The translations under genes and the position numbers were made by a program. From Atrina japonica (lineage: Eukaryota > Mollusca > Bivalvia > Pterioida > Pinnidae), in contig BROG01000130.1 of assembly GCA_030159075.1 (NCBI GenBank), positions 992,001 to 1,056,000 on the forward strand: a DNA stretch of 64,000 nt. Direction: 5' to 3'. The notes under the pieces are model-generated. The model had not been told where the DNA came from. It ran no database searches and saw nothing but the letters and a program-made list of their open reading frames with translations. Of this stretch, positions 1 to 14,200 are shown piece after piece (within the stretch, counting starts at the first letter, position 1; the number at the start of each line of letters is the position of its first letter).

Positions 1-468
1 TGGGTAAACATTCAATATCACCCACTGATTTGTCATCATGCAGTACTAAATGATGTTTCAGTAAAGCATTGTGCAGCCTTAACTTGAAAATAAGGCCTGT
101 AAGGGTTTTGGAAATATAACGATACTGAAAATGAAATAGTCAGATTGAAATATAACTTTAAAGAAAAGTACCGGTACTGGTTGTTAAATTCGAATAATAA
201 GTGACATGTTATGGAGGGCTCTTCATCAAGGATTTTTTTTCCATTTAGTCCAATCAGACAAGTTATGTCAGAAAAGTAATTTGTCCGAATCACAAATGCT
301 CTTGTCCGTAATTTACAAAGAAAATATTTATAGGATAAAAAATATATATATATATAAAAGTTAAAAAATAATAATATTAATGAAAAAAATCATCATATGA
401 TGAAATATTAAAGCAACAACGATGATAGAGATGTTACGAAAAATTAAAAAAAAGGAAAAAAACAAATA

Positions 469-1066
469 CAGTCAAACCTTGATATCATGAGGTTGTTGGG
501 ACCAAGCAAAAAATTCTAGATAAATGAGTCCTCGAGTTAAAGGGTCTGTCACTTGCCAGAATGTTTGTAGGTCTGTATATATATCATTTGTCTCTTATCA
601 TCAATATTTATGCAAGCTGACAACCCATGCTCCTTTCTAGATCACAGAAGTGACACTATCATTATAAATTTAAGAGTAGAAAGTCAAAAAATGGATTATA
701 GAGAAAACAGTCATATAAATTTAAGAACGGAGAACAAAATAGCATAATTTTTTGTCAATTCTTTATTCATTTTATATACTACAAAATGATACAGAAAGCA
801 TATTTGTTCAGCACTAGTCATATAATAAAAATGATTTAATGATGATGTGCAAAAAAAACCTTCGAGATAACGGATTACTTTTACATTGAAATTGGGCATC
901 AGGACCATGTTTTAACATTGACATTTTTTAGACTTTTCCCATCTTGAGTCATCGGGTCTTTTTTTTTAAAGTAAGATATGGAAGGAAAATTTGCCGGGAT
1001 TTGCACTTGATCGTGAGATAACCAAGTAAATCGAGATTACTATCTTGACATAACAAGTTTTGACTA
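469..1066. mobile_element. Candidate TA-flanked non-autonomous DNA element
   Basis: It starts after TA at 467-468 with cagtcaaaccttgatatcat. It ends near cttgacataacaagttttga and ctatgta, an imperfect inverse. Internal text such as cgagttaaagg and gataaccaagtaaatcgaga resembles repeats of the Tigger type. The right boundary is approximate. Confidence 0.4.
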
Positions 1067-1494
1067 TGTATATTCGCACACTATGATAATGTCTTATACT
1101 TGCCAGTTTTCAAATTACACTGTTATAATAAAAAAAAACCTTATTGTTGGAAGTGTTATCTTGAGAGATTGATTGCTTGCAGAATGTTTTTAAACTGCTC
1201 TCAATTTCAACTTCAGCTTTCTTTATTTCTTTTGTTTGTTTGCAACTCAGTTTTCAGTATTATTTTGTTTATGATTTGTTTTCATCGCTGTAAACCAATA
1301 AATTGTCAAACCCACGTTTATGATAACAGGTAAAATCTGTAATCTAATCAGGGTCACTGCAGCCTCAAAAGCTATTAATTTCCCATAGGTGACAAATGTT
1401 TAAGTGATTATTTTTTGGAAGACCTTTTGAATTTACATTCACGCCTACTTCATGATGATTTCCTTGGAATTCAACATCTTTTCATGTTTATGCA

Positions 1495-3560
1495 TAGGAA
1501 GGAAGCCGAAGACTCCAGTTAGCTATTGTGATCACTCCCCGTCTGTTGTCCGTATGCCCATAAACTTTTCATATTTTCAACGTCTTCTCTAAAAAATCAA
1601 TGAAGAAAATTTGATGAAACTTGACAAAAAGTGAATGCTCAAAGTACTTTACCAAGTTTGTAGTTTTCAGCCAGATTGGCCCAAGGGGTGGATCCAAGAT
1701 AGGGCAGTAAAGGCCCCAGAAGATGCCCCTCTTTAAAAATGTTCTTCTCCAGAACTGCTGCATGAATTGAAAAACTGATTGTTTCTGAGTGATCTACATG
1801 GATGTATGATTCAAGACTCATTCATTTTTTACGCATTTTTTGAGGTCTTTTCAGACAATCATTTTCATTTGTTTTTACATGATTGCATCAATGAATTTAT
1901 TGATGTATTCACTTTGATACATTCATTTAATGTGTTTAACATGTAACTAGGCAAAGAAATGTTTTTGCACAAGAATTTTGTTGTAATTTAATTTCTAGTT
2001 TTTTTTAGCTCACCAGAGCCAAAGGCTCAAGTGAGCTATTGTGATCACTCCCCGTCCGGTATCTGGCCATAAATTTTTCATATTTTCAACTTCTTCTATG
2101 AAACTACAGAAGGGATTTTGACAAAGATTTACAGGAAGCAAGTGCTCAAGGTACTTTGATAATTTTGTAGTTTTCAGCCAGATTGGCCCAGGGGTAGATC
2201 CAGGGCAGGGCAGAATAAGTCAGAAAAGGTAGCCGTTTGTAAAAATCTTCTTCTCCAGAATTGCTGCCTGACATAAAAGACCAGATTGTTTCTGAGTGAT
2301 CTACGTGGATGTATGATTCAAGTTTGTATTTTCCATAGAAATATTAATTTTTGACACATTTTTGAGGTCTTTTCTGACTGTCATTTTCATCATTTTTGCA
2401 TAATTTCCTCAATTATCTCACCTTGCATTTACTTTGATGCATTCATTTAAGGTGTTTTACTTGTAATTGGGTGAAGAAATGCTGTGCAAGAATTTTACAG
2501 AAATTTAATTTCTAGAATTTTTTATGAATTTTTTAAGACTGCAAAAAAGAGGGGATGGGGTGTATTTCTCACACTATCAGCTTTTGTTTCAAAACCACAA
2601 AAGGGATTTTGATGAAACTTTACAGGAAGTAAGTAATCAAGGTCCTTTACCAAGTTTATAGTGGCAGGGCAGCCCTGGGGTGGATCCAGGGTGGGGCAAA
2701 ATAGATCCCATAAGGTACCCCTCTTTAAAAATCTTCTCCAGAACCGCTACATAAATTGAAAAATGAATTGTTTCAGAGTGATCTACATGACTTTATGATT
2801 CAAGTTTGTATTTTTCAAATCAGAATATTAAATTTTGACGACTTTTTGAGGTCTTTTCAGACTTTGTCATTTTCATTCATTTTTTGCATGATTTCACCAA
2901 TTATTTCCGCTTGGATTCACAATGAATCATGATGCATTTATGTATTTTTCTTGTATATAGTTGAAGAAATATTTCTGTGCAAGAATTTGGCTGAAATTTA
3001 ATTTCTAGAATTTTTAATGAATTTTTTAAAACAGCAAAATTTATGTTTCTTGGCCAGATCAGCCTACATGTACATATTTTTCTTGGTCTTCTTTCCACAT
3101 TTGTAGATAGTTCTCAGGTGAGCGATTGTCCCAAAAGGTACTCCTCTTTAAAAATCTTCTCCAGAACAGCTACATGAATTGAAAAACAGACTGTTTCTGA
3201 GTGATCTACATGGATGTATGATTCAAGTTTGTGTTTTTTATAGAAATTTTAATATTAATTTTTGACACGTTTTTAAGATCTTTTCAGATTTTGTCTTTTC
3301 ATTTATTTTTGCAAGATTTCCTCAATTATCTCCCATTGTATTCTCTATAATGCATTCATTTCATGCGTTTTACTTGTAATTAGGTGACAAGTTTTTGTGC
3401 AAGAAATTTACTGAAATGCAATTTTTAGATATTCTTATGAATTTCTCAAAACCGTAGTATTTATGTTTCTTGGTCAGATCGGCCTACATGTATATATTCT
3501 TCTTGGTCTTCTTTCCACATTTGTAGATGGTTCATAGGTGGGCAATTTAGACCCTCTTGT
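1495..3560. repeat. Degenerate tandem copies of a molluscan dispersed repeat
   Basis: Three to four diverged copies (starting near 1505, 2008, 2560 and 3115) share blocks such as gtgatcactccccgtc, ttcagccagattggccca, cttctccagaa, ttgtttctgagtgatctac and ttttgaggtcttttcaga. The clearest start is agctcaccagagccaaaggc followed by tcaagtgagct, an inverted pair recognisable from bivalve genomes. Another member is at 53010-53220. There is no coding capacity. Confidence 0.7.
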
Positions 3561-4835
3561 TTATATTAAACTAAAAATCATCCTTTAGATGAAAAAAAAA
3601 AAAAATAGACAAACTGAAAAAAAATCCTGTTAATACAAATTGAGATGGCCATGACACACTGCATCAGTACATGTACAATACCATGCATTTGTACTAGGTT
3701 CTAAAAGTTTATTTAGTTACAATTTATCTAACAAATACAATGTTATAGCATTGTAGATAAACAGATATTGAATATGTATAGTTCACAGAATGGTGTGACT
3801 CAGACTTAGTAATAAAACAACTAAATCAATACTACATATATTGTTTCATAGGTAGTATACATACAAATATAGTACAAACATGGTGGAAAATGATGACAAA
3901 AAGCACTGTTGTAGATGGCAAATACAGTTTGTCAAGCAACTCCTTATTTTTTCTGATTTTTGGCAGTTCCTGATTTTTTCCTGAATTTCCAAGAAAAACT
4001 GAAAACTCCTGATTTTGGGCCTCCATCACAAAAAAAGACATGATGTAAAACAAGTTACTTGCTTATTATAACTGTACCTTATAGATATCATTTATATTTG
4101 TATACACCATGTATTAGATGTTAGTTTACTGTTACATTTTGGTATGGAATCCAGCCAATATTCAAATTATTGCTTATAGTCATATTATTTGCTTAAGTCT
4201 TACCTACAAGAGAGGAGGAAGGTGACCTTTTGTGGTTTGTTTTGGTTTTTTTTTGGTACTGTTATAGATTTTTTAAATTTCTGATTATCTCCTGATTTTC
4301 AGCTGAATTCCTTCCTGATTTTATTAAGCCAAAATATGCTTGACAGAATGCAAATATCTTTGTAACAAAGATGTAATCTTATGCAAGTTTTCACTCTACA
4401 CTATGGAAACATATTTCTTTGATATCGTGAATATCCGTATGGTACAGAGGACACCATTAGCTGAAGTGTTTTAGAGTATACGTGACTATGGGGTGTTTAC
4501 ATTAAATGTCATAACATCCTGCACTACAGATAATGAAACAAGCTTGTGAATCTTGTTTAGACAGAGAATATTACAGGGGCATCAGTAATGTCATTTTGTA
4601 CACTTGCTTATAAATAAACTCTGTCCTTAGTTTATTACTCGTTTCAAATAAAATAGTACTACTGCTTTAGTATCATGACATGAAACACTGAAAAGTTACA
4701 ACAAGTTTTCTAACAGCTTTAAAATTGATTTGGTATAAATTACCAGCTGACTGAGGTATAGTTGAAGTGTTGATCATTCTTGGCTGCATGCTAAGGCTTT
4801 ACCTTGACACCCCCCCCCCCTTTGAAAAAGAAATA
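3561..4835. other. No gene or clear repeat recognised
   Basis: AT-rich sequence without a supportable exon or repeat, apart from a C run near 4811. It may contain the untranslated first exon and promoter of TEX2, which must lie upstream of the acceptor at about 5254 but could not be located. Confidence 0.4.
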
Positions 4836-4919
4836 GGCTGAAGCTACACAGTGGAAATAATGTATTTCTATTGCCATTACCTGCTAAATACATTATTTTC
4901 ACTGTGTAGCCTTAGCCTA
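4836..4919. repeat. Perfect-looking 33-bp inverted repeat (hairpin)
   Basis: The arm aggctgaagctacacagtgg plus aaataatgtattt pairs with aaatacattattttcactgtg plus tagccttagcct across an 18-nt loop. It is upstream of TEX2. It could be a small MITE or a hairpin in a primary transcript. Confidence 0.7.
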
Positions 4920-5285
4920 GTTTATACATGTATTTACATGTATTAGATATTTAGAGACTTTTAGATTTAATGCCATCTTGGCAACTTTGGTTTTCTCTGG
5001 TGTAGAGTTTTTCACTGTAAAGTATACCATAGGGTTCCTTTGCAATATCTAAGAACATCTTTTTGTAATTTAGAGAGATAATGCAGCTGCCCCGTTCCTA
5101 GTTTTGTGGAGATTTGGTCTTACATATAGTTTTAGTTTCTGATAGATGCCAAATTTGTAATTACCAAATTTATTAAATAATGTATCTAACTGTAAATTAT
5201 ATGTTAATCAATTAACTGGTATTCTAGATTACTGATAAATATTATTATTGACAGATTTTTTACCTAGTGCTACATTGTACTTAAG

Positions 5286-8200
5286 ATGAGCAGGAAGGAC
5301 AGTAGTCCACCCGCTAGACCTCCAGCACCACGGGGAATCAGCAAAAGATCAGCATCCAATAATTCTTTGAAATTCAGTTTCAAATCTTTAGAAGAGGAGG
5401 AAGAAAATGAAGAAGATTTAACAAATGTAACTGGTGATTTGGGCAAAATATTGGTTGAAACAAAAGCAAAAGGAAGAAGTATGATGAGTAAGACAGATAG
5501 TGACCCAAGATTACAGGGGTTACATTCAATATCAAAATCATTTGACGAGGAAAAAACGACATTGAATTTATCTAGGTTGCGACAAAATTTGTCTGAAATT
5601 TCTTCTGTTGTGAAAGAGAAAGTGTCAAAGAAAATTGAAGATTTTGTAGCATCTTCAACAGATAATGACCCTATTGAACAATGTCAGAAAGAGGATGTTA
5701 CAATAAATGTATCATTTCCATCTGATAAACAAGCAGAAAGTAAACCTAACACTGCCAGTTCAGACAGAGAAAAACCTAAAGAATCAACAGCAAAACAGTC
5801 ATTACTTGTGAAGCAGAATGAAAATGAAGAAAGTGATTTGGGTGTTGAGGACAAGCATACAGAAAATGTTGACAATTTTCAGATTGTGGATGATTTTTAT
5901 GCCACTGAAGCATTTGAAGATTTAACAGGAATGCCTTCAGACACCTCAAAAACACTCCCAACAGAAATGAGATTTCGTAACAAATCTTTAAAAGAGAAGA
6001 TGAAACGTAGCAAACCTCAAGTAGGCACTGTTCCTGTGAGTTTATCAACTCTTACCAAGACATCTACATCTTCAGACAATGCTAAAGATAATGGCGATGA
6101 GAAGTTTCATGATGCCACAGAAGAAAGTCCAAAAGTAACAGAGAAAGTGTCTGCATCTAGTGTGGAGGTATTAAGTGAAAAAACAAATAAAACTGATGCT
6201 GCGGTGCCATGGAAAAACATTGTAATTGGTAAGATTTAGTACACTTTTATATGATTGATGATACTGCACATACAGGGTAATTAATGAATGCTATAACAGC
6301 ATGACTGACAGGTGTCTGTGTGGGTCACAATCGTTTTTCATAAAATTATAGTATTTATGTGTGTTTATTATGGTCACTCATTGATATTTACATATCCTGC
6401 ATCAGTCTCCCATAGACTCGGTGTTAATCTAGACGGCATTTATATCAGCTATAAATGAAGGTCCTGATATGACTTCAGACAATGATGTGATTTCATTCAT
6501 ATAATGACGTCACAACAATATATTTCATTCAAAAACTCTATTCTTGTAATGACAACTTCTTGTGTCTTGTATGAAGACTTAAATTCACAGTCCAGTGCCA
6601 AGATAAAGAAATGTCACTAAATCTTTAATAGGTTTTGACTAGGTAACAGTCAACAAACACAGTATATGAATACTCTTGAATGACAATGTTACAAATGTAT
6701 TGTAACACATGAAACTATGCACATGAAAGTTCATTATTAGACCATTCATTTATTTAATCATAAATTCATCAAACATACTGATTATATGTAAATGCCTTAT
6801 CTGATATTTGTATTATTACTTTACTGTCCTTCATTTTCAGGATCAGGAGGATTGTTTTTGTATTTGATCATTCCAATGCCATCCTACTTTTCTGGAATGA
6901 TAATGGGAATGATATTTGCATCAATAGGATGGTTAATATACATGTGGCTCACAAAGCCATCCACAGGTAGACCTGTCCATGAACCTGAACCACTGAACAA
7001 GCTTTTACCATTAGTGGAACCACAGATAAAGCAACTTAAAGAGGCCAAAATAGAGGATGGTGTTTTCAAGGTATCAAAAATAATTTGAAAGAAAAACTTG
7101 TCTTTGTTATAAATATTTGTAACTGATGTTTTATGCATTTTATACATTTTCTATGCTCCTTTGTGTTTTATTATTGATATTGTATTTGTGATTGAGATTT
7201 AATTTATACTTTATACTGATGGTAGTCGTACATAATGTACATTTACAAGTATGGTTACATCTCAAGAATCAGATTTAGGAATCTGAATTTCTGAGCGCAT
7301 TTCATACTGTTTTATTCAAGATCTCATTCTCTAATCATATATTTTGAACAATGAGAAACAATTTTTATATTTTGCACAATTTATATCCCTGTAAATGAAT
7401 ACATATACATGTACAAGAGCTTTATAATGGAAAGGTGATTTTAACATGACTTTTTATCTGTAAATTTAATCAAAACTTTTAACTTGGTCGTAAAATTGTA
7501 TTTTTCCCTGTATTTACTTTGTTTCTTAATTGTTGTAGGGTTGGATGAATGAAATAGGTGAATACAACCCAGACAATTACCACATTAACCATACTCATTC
7601 CATCTATGTTCATCTTGATGAAACAATTTTACGTCTGCGACGTCCAAAAGTGAATATACCAAAACGTGCCATGTGGGACGAGGATAAGTTAAATACACAT
7701 ACACAGGAGTTCATACACCAAAGACATTTTAATTTAGTTGGAAGCAAAGTATTTTTGTTCCCACCAGGGTTAGTGAAAAAGAGAATCTGGAGCAAAAAAT
7801 ACCCAATATGTATTGCTTTAGATTCACAAAGACAAAAAACTGACAAAAAGTTATCCACTGGTTCTACACCAGATTCTGATTGTGGCTTTGAGCTTGTTTC
7901 TGATGAAAAATGTCAAGAAAATATTTTATATTTATTTGCTAGAACCTGTAGAGAAAAAGAAGACTGGTATAAAAGATTTGAAGCTGCAACCAGAGGCAAA
8001 CCTTTAAAGAGCAGTCTTGGTAAAATCCGTCGTTTCTTTGAAAGCAAGAAGAAACATACTCGGCAGGGCAGCAATACATCTGATAATGGTGTCATGCAAG
8101 GTCACCAGAGACAGGGTTCTACAGATTCAACTTCATCAAGTGTCAGAGAGATGGACCATCCCACAAGTACATTAGAAGATAATATGGAATCATTTATACG

Positions 8201-11200
8201 ATATATGGGCAGAATGATGCCAAGAGAAATATACGATCGATTCAGTTCTAGTCAGTCAAGAGATGTAAAAGATCCAAATATGATTGACTGTGAAGAACAA
8301 ATGTTATGGGTTAATGCTTTAATCAGTAGGTGCTGCTGGGATTTTCTTAGACATGAATACTGGCAAAACAAAATTCTAGAGAAGTTACAGAAAAAACTAG
8401 GCAAAATTCATGTAAGCATTTTATCATGCAGTATATTACCTTTATTTTGTTAGAGATTAACTTTCACAAATGTAAATTTGCAAAAAGAACATGTTTGCAG
8501 TTTGTGTTAATTAAGCCTCAGATTAGTATATTCTGTTATTGTGTGACTGTTGAGGTGCTTCGTTTCAAAATGTTTGCAGCATTGTAAGTCATGAAAATAG
8601 AAGATAAAACAGGCTCTATTATTTTGACTATCTATCTAGTCATACAAGAAACAAATATAAAATAGAGTTGTACAAAGTTTATGTGATTTTGTGTATCTGG
8701 ATGATTACTTACTGGTCAGTAACTTTATACCTCATTATGTTTTTTTACAAAAACATAGTATGAGGCATTGACTTTCATAGGTCTTTTTTGTTCTGGAGTT
8801 TTGTTAGGTATGTTTTCTGAGTCTACCCATTGCAAGGTAAGCATTTTAATCAATGTCAGTTTTACTGCCTATGAGCTATTGATACATGTATTTACAAAGT
8901 CCATATAGAATTTAGCTTGGTCACAATTTTTGACAGCAGTCTCTCAAAACAGCAGGATCCACTGTAAGAGTTATCCAGTTTACCTCAGTATTAAAATTAT
9001 CTTTGATGTGTTCAACCCATTTTGCTGTAAGTTTTGGACTCAAATTTTAACATAAAAAAAACAATTTATCACAGAAGGTTTAGAATTTTGTGATCACCTA
9101 CATTGGCTTGTTGTTCAGTGTTATTACTTTCATTGTACTCCATTCTGTTCTTTCAAAACATGGTATACATTATAGCCTTTGTTCTGTAAATGTTGTAAAA
9201 TATATTGGTTCATCCTCAATTTCCTTTCATTTTGTAGATACCTTACTTTATAGAAGAACTTCAGATAATAAACATTGAGCTGGGTTCTGAAATGCCTGTG
9301 ATACGTAAAGCTTCCCGTCCATATTTTGATGAAGATGGCTTCTGGACTGACTTAGCAATCAACTATGAGGGAGGTTTTCAAATGACCATACAGACAAAAG
9401 TCAACTTAATGAAGCTCAAGACTTCTACTGCTGTAGAAAATCCAGAAAAAGAAATTAAAACAAAAAAGTAATTTACAAATGACATATACCGGTAGTTTTT
9501 AAGTACATTAAGGAGTCAGTCTGTGAACTATCAACAGGTTTTTATTCCCCAAACTCGAGGGATATATTGTTTTTTATCTGTCTGTTTGAGACATTTTGGT
9601 TTCTGTTAGGTAATTTAACTATTCTTCAAATTTTATCAAATTTGGTATGTTGCTTTTATATTAATGAGGCAATAATTGCCAGAGTTATGGGACTTTAAAG
9701 TCTCCACAACTAGCTTAGTATTTGGGGACATGGTGTTTTTCAAACATAACGTTTTATAAGTGATCTTAATTTACTTGTTTTTCCTTTGATAATCTATAGA
9801 TCTGCAGTAACAGACCCTGAGGAAGAGGACAGTGCCGAATCAACTACAGATGAAGATGAAGATGCTTCTGCATCAACATTAGAGGAAGGGTAAGCTTAGT
9901 TCAGTAGTTAAGCTTGTGATTATTATAGCAATGATAATTCTAACAATCCTGACTTGATGTTGTTTACACCAAAGTTATATGTCTGCATTTTTACTAAAAT
10001 GAAAGAAGCTAGAAAAATCTATGTGGTATTTGAAAAGATGTTTTCATTGGCTCAGATCTATGAAGATGCTGGAGTTTGTGGAATAATACTTAAATATACT
10101 AAAGTACAGAAGGTCTGCATGGTTTTTGGTAGAAAGGTTGTGTCACAGATTGCCGAGTTTTTATCAACCAAAACATAAGGGATGCAGTTGTTATTAAACA
10201 ATTGTTTATTGGATCGAAAACATTATACTACAAACAATCCCGGTGTCAGTTCTGGTACATTGACCTGCGTCCATATCACGCATCTTTATGTCACCCAACC
10301 TGGTGTCCTTCCGGTATCACAACTCCAATGGCTAGGAATAGGACCTACACAATAATAATATATGTTAATATATTTACGTAGCACTAGTGCGGCTACACAC
10401 TTACATATAACTAGCATAACGTTACTGGCACAGGCTGCCATACTCTACACAGTAATTATTGACACGCTTGCAATAATAATAATTACAAAAGCAATAGTAG
10501 CTAAACGTTTCACACTCAACATTATACTAGAAATCAATACAAAGCACTGGCGGCTTTACACTACACATTTACTATCACATTAGAAATAGAATTACGGCAC
10601 GTAAGCCATACACTACTCGTACTCATTACTTATGACTAAAACTGCCCACCATTACTTACCAGAATATATAGAATTCAACAATATACAAATGATTTAACAT
10701 GTACAAGTTATATATACAATTTCATACTACAGAATGTCCTTATTTGGAAGTTTTAGGACTGTAATATTAGATAATATCATATTCTAGAAATAAAACAATA
10801 AAAACGTGCTCACCTCAGAGAAGCTGGACCAGTTTACATATATATACTTTTGTCAGAAACTGTAAATCTCATAAAATATTAGAAGTTACTGGACGTATAT
10901 AATGCACATACAACAATATACGAAAACGTCCTGCTCTTTGAAATGCCACGTCGAAACTAAAAAGCACAGACTAGGTAAACCTGGTGTCCAGTGAAGTTGA
11001 GGTACAATTACAGGTATATACAGGTAAGAAGCAGAGGCTCCTCACGGGGTACAAGTGTGTTCGATTAGTATTACAGATAAAATTCAACTGTACCAATGAT
11101 AAATCAACATGATGCATTTTAATGTGACAGGTTGCAGCATTAATATCATTGAGAAGTTATTCAGAGTAAGACAGATGCAAAATACAATGTACTCTACAGA

Positions 11201-14200
11201 TTTATATAATATATCTGGACAATTCAATTTAAAACAACATTGCAAACAGTTGATTTTAATTTCAGAGGAAAAACTGCAGGAAGAAAATTCATGAAATATG
11301 TGAACAAGATTACACAGTCCAAATATTTTCAAAGTGCCACTGAGATGAAATACATAAAGAAAGCTATGGAAGGAGTTTCCAATACGCCAATACTGCTGAC
11401 TGTAGAACTAAGATATTTATCAGGAGAATTATCAGTTAACATTCCGTTCCCACCTACTGACCGTTTGTGGTAAGTCAGTAAAATTTGTTGTCCATAATTA
11501 TTAAAATAAGTATCTCTGCCTCCAAAATTAGAAAAATTTTCAACATATAAAGATATATACATTTTCTGTAGAATTGAGAGAATTAGGCTGATTTTGCTTG
11601 GGGAAATAACCTTTAAATTCCTAAGTTTCAATTCAAAATAGATTAAAGTTCAGGTGCAGAGTGAAAAAGTAATATTTTATGCCCTGAAAAGATTGAAGAA
11701 GGGTGGGGGTCATATTGCTTTTGGTGAGCCTTTCTGTATGCAACTTTTGAAACAGGTGAGGCAAAGTATTTATGTCATATGTCATATGTCATAGTGTGAT
11801 TTATAATTTCTGATAAAGGTCTACCTTTCTTTTCTTGATAGATATTCAAAAATATGAAAATCTGAGCTAAAATTCAAGGCATAGGATTGGGATTGAGATA
11901 AGAGGAAAGCCACTCATGTTGACTGGGCATTCCTAGGTGAAATACTCTACAAATATTTACATAGTACCAAATAGTATACACATGCATTGACTCACAAATA
12001 TTTAGTACTATTCATTGTATGTATTTGTGATTTGATGTATTTAGTCCTGTGTTTTAGGTATGGGTTCAGAGATAATCCCAAACTAACACTAGTAGCCAAA
12101 CCTAAAGTTGGAGCCAGAGAAGTTACTGTTACACATATCACTGAATGGATTGAAAAGAAACTTTCACTAGAATTTCAGGTATGTATCTCACCTATTTTTG
12201 TTTTGCAGGGTTATTTACTGAATTGTTGAAAATATTCTGCTGTTAGTCGAGTTGTTGTATATTTTTTGTTTAAATCTTAATTTGTATATTGTTTCTCAGT
12301 CTGGTAATTTACTGCAGTACATGTCGAAATTATTTCACTACCATGTCCAGGACAGAAGAGACTGCTGCTTTTGAAAAGCCTTTCTATAAGAAATATGAAT
12401 GCACACTGTACACATTTCACTGCATTCACAAAGGATTTAATGTAACCCAATTGATGTTGTTTGTCTGCACATACTGGTAACTTGTAATGTTGGGTGGGGG
12501 TATCTACTCTACACTGTATGATATCTTAGACTTATATAGACTGTAGCAGCATTATTGTAAATATCATTGCCGGTAATTCCTGCATGTTTAATTCCTAAAA
12601 CAGTCCTCTGATTATCTAAGACATGCAGGTGGCAGTTTGCATACACCCATTGTAAGACACAGAATATTAAGGTACATCCTTCATCTATCCAGTTGTCCGT
12701 CTATCTGGTTGTCTGTTAACTTTCAAATTAAGTAAGTAGTTTTGTTAAGGAAAGGGTACAAATACTGTATTGTGAATTTCACTGACCAGGGGTCAGGGGA
12801 TTTGTAAATAGGACAGAAGACCTAGGTGATAGATCTGTAAGGTATTTTTTTTTATCATGAATTGTATATCTGCTCTAGAGAGCATGTTTTACCACATGTA
12901 TCTATCAAACTTTCTTATATCCATTCAGGAAATATAAATTGAAATGTTAATTAATTACTATCCAGAACTTACTTAGTTTCAGATCATTAGAAATTATTGT
13001 AGGGGAAGGAGTTGATAAAGATTCTACAAACTTCAATGATGTTATTTTATGTATATGAAAGATTTACAAAATAATTCTATGTTTAGGATACACTCCAATA
13101 GAGATTTAATCGTTGATTTACTTTTTGTAGTTTAAGGGGTATTAATAATATAATATCAGTCCGTCAGAGTTGATTTAACTTGCGACGTGACTACTCAAAG
13201 CCCTTGCCACACGCCTTATATGTAATATTATGTGATTTGTTTAGACTTTTAATACATGTATGTTATAGTAAAATCCAAATAACCTGGTGGGGTGGAGTCT
13301 TGTGAACTTTTTCTTGACCTGGACCAGTTTAAATTTAGGTAATTAAGCATAATATGAAAATTACAATGACTACAGAAATCGTTCCTAATCGTCACAATAC
13401 ATAAGAGGTTACACAGTGAGGGATAAAACGTTTTTCTCTCGCGCAGCTTGTCATAATCGAAAAGTGAGTAGAATCATCCGTATGATAATCAAAAGGTTAC
13501 TCCGTCCCACCATCTTATGTGAATCAAACAATAGCACCAGTCACAGAGAAAATTCTAAGCAATGGTTATTTTATTTGACAAAATTAGCAAACAAGATACA
13601 GTCAACTCCATTTATAATGAAATGGAAGGGAGAAAGATTTATATCTCGTTATAGCCGGATTTCGTTGTACGGAATGTTTTATTGATTGATAAACAGTTGT
13701 GTTAAGTAACTTATATACAACGTGAAATCATGTTTCACAGAATGACGTCTATGCCACGAGTTTATAATACAGAACAGTCAATTCAGTCTTAGTAAAATTT
13801 AAGTTTATTTGAAAAGGAAACAAAAAAATAGATAGATATCGTAAGTCTTGTCAGGTTAAACACTTCGTTACATTGTGTAAAGCTCTAAAACAACATGATG
13901 AAATGTCATTGGGACAAATTCATATGCTCGTTACATGCGATATCTCGTTATAGGTGTTTTGATTTATGTGTTTTGATTTATACAGAATTGAATAGTAAAT
14001 ACAAGGGAAATAGAAACATGATCGTTATAAACAGAATCCCATTAAAAGTTGTTATAAGTGGAGTTGGACTGTATTTGACATATTCCATTTATTAAAAGTA
14101 AGATAGGCCTATGCATGGCAGCTTTTGTTTGTCTTCTTACTAGATTTATCTATCCATAAAGTGTAAAACAGTGATGTGTATATATCATAGAATTGTTCTG

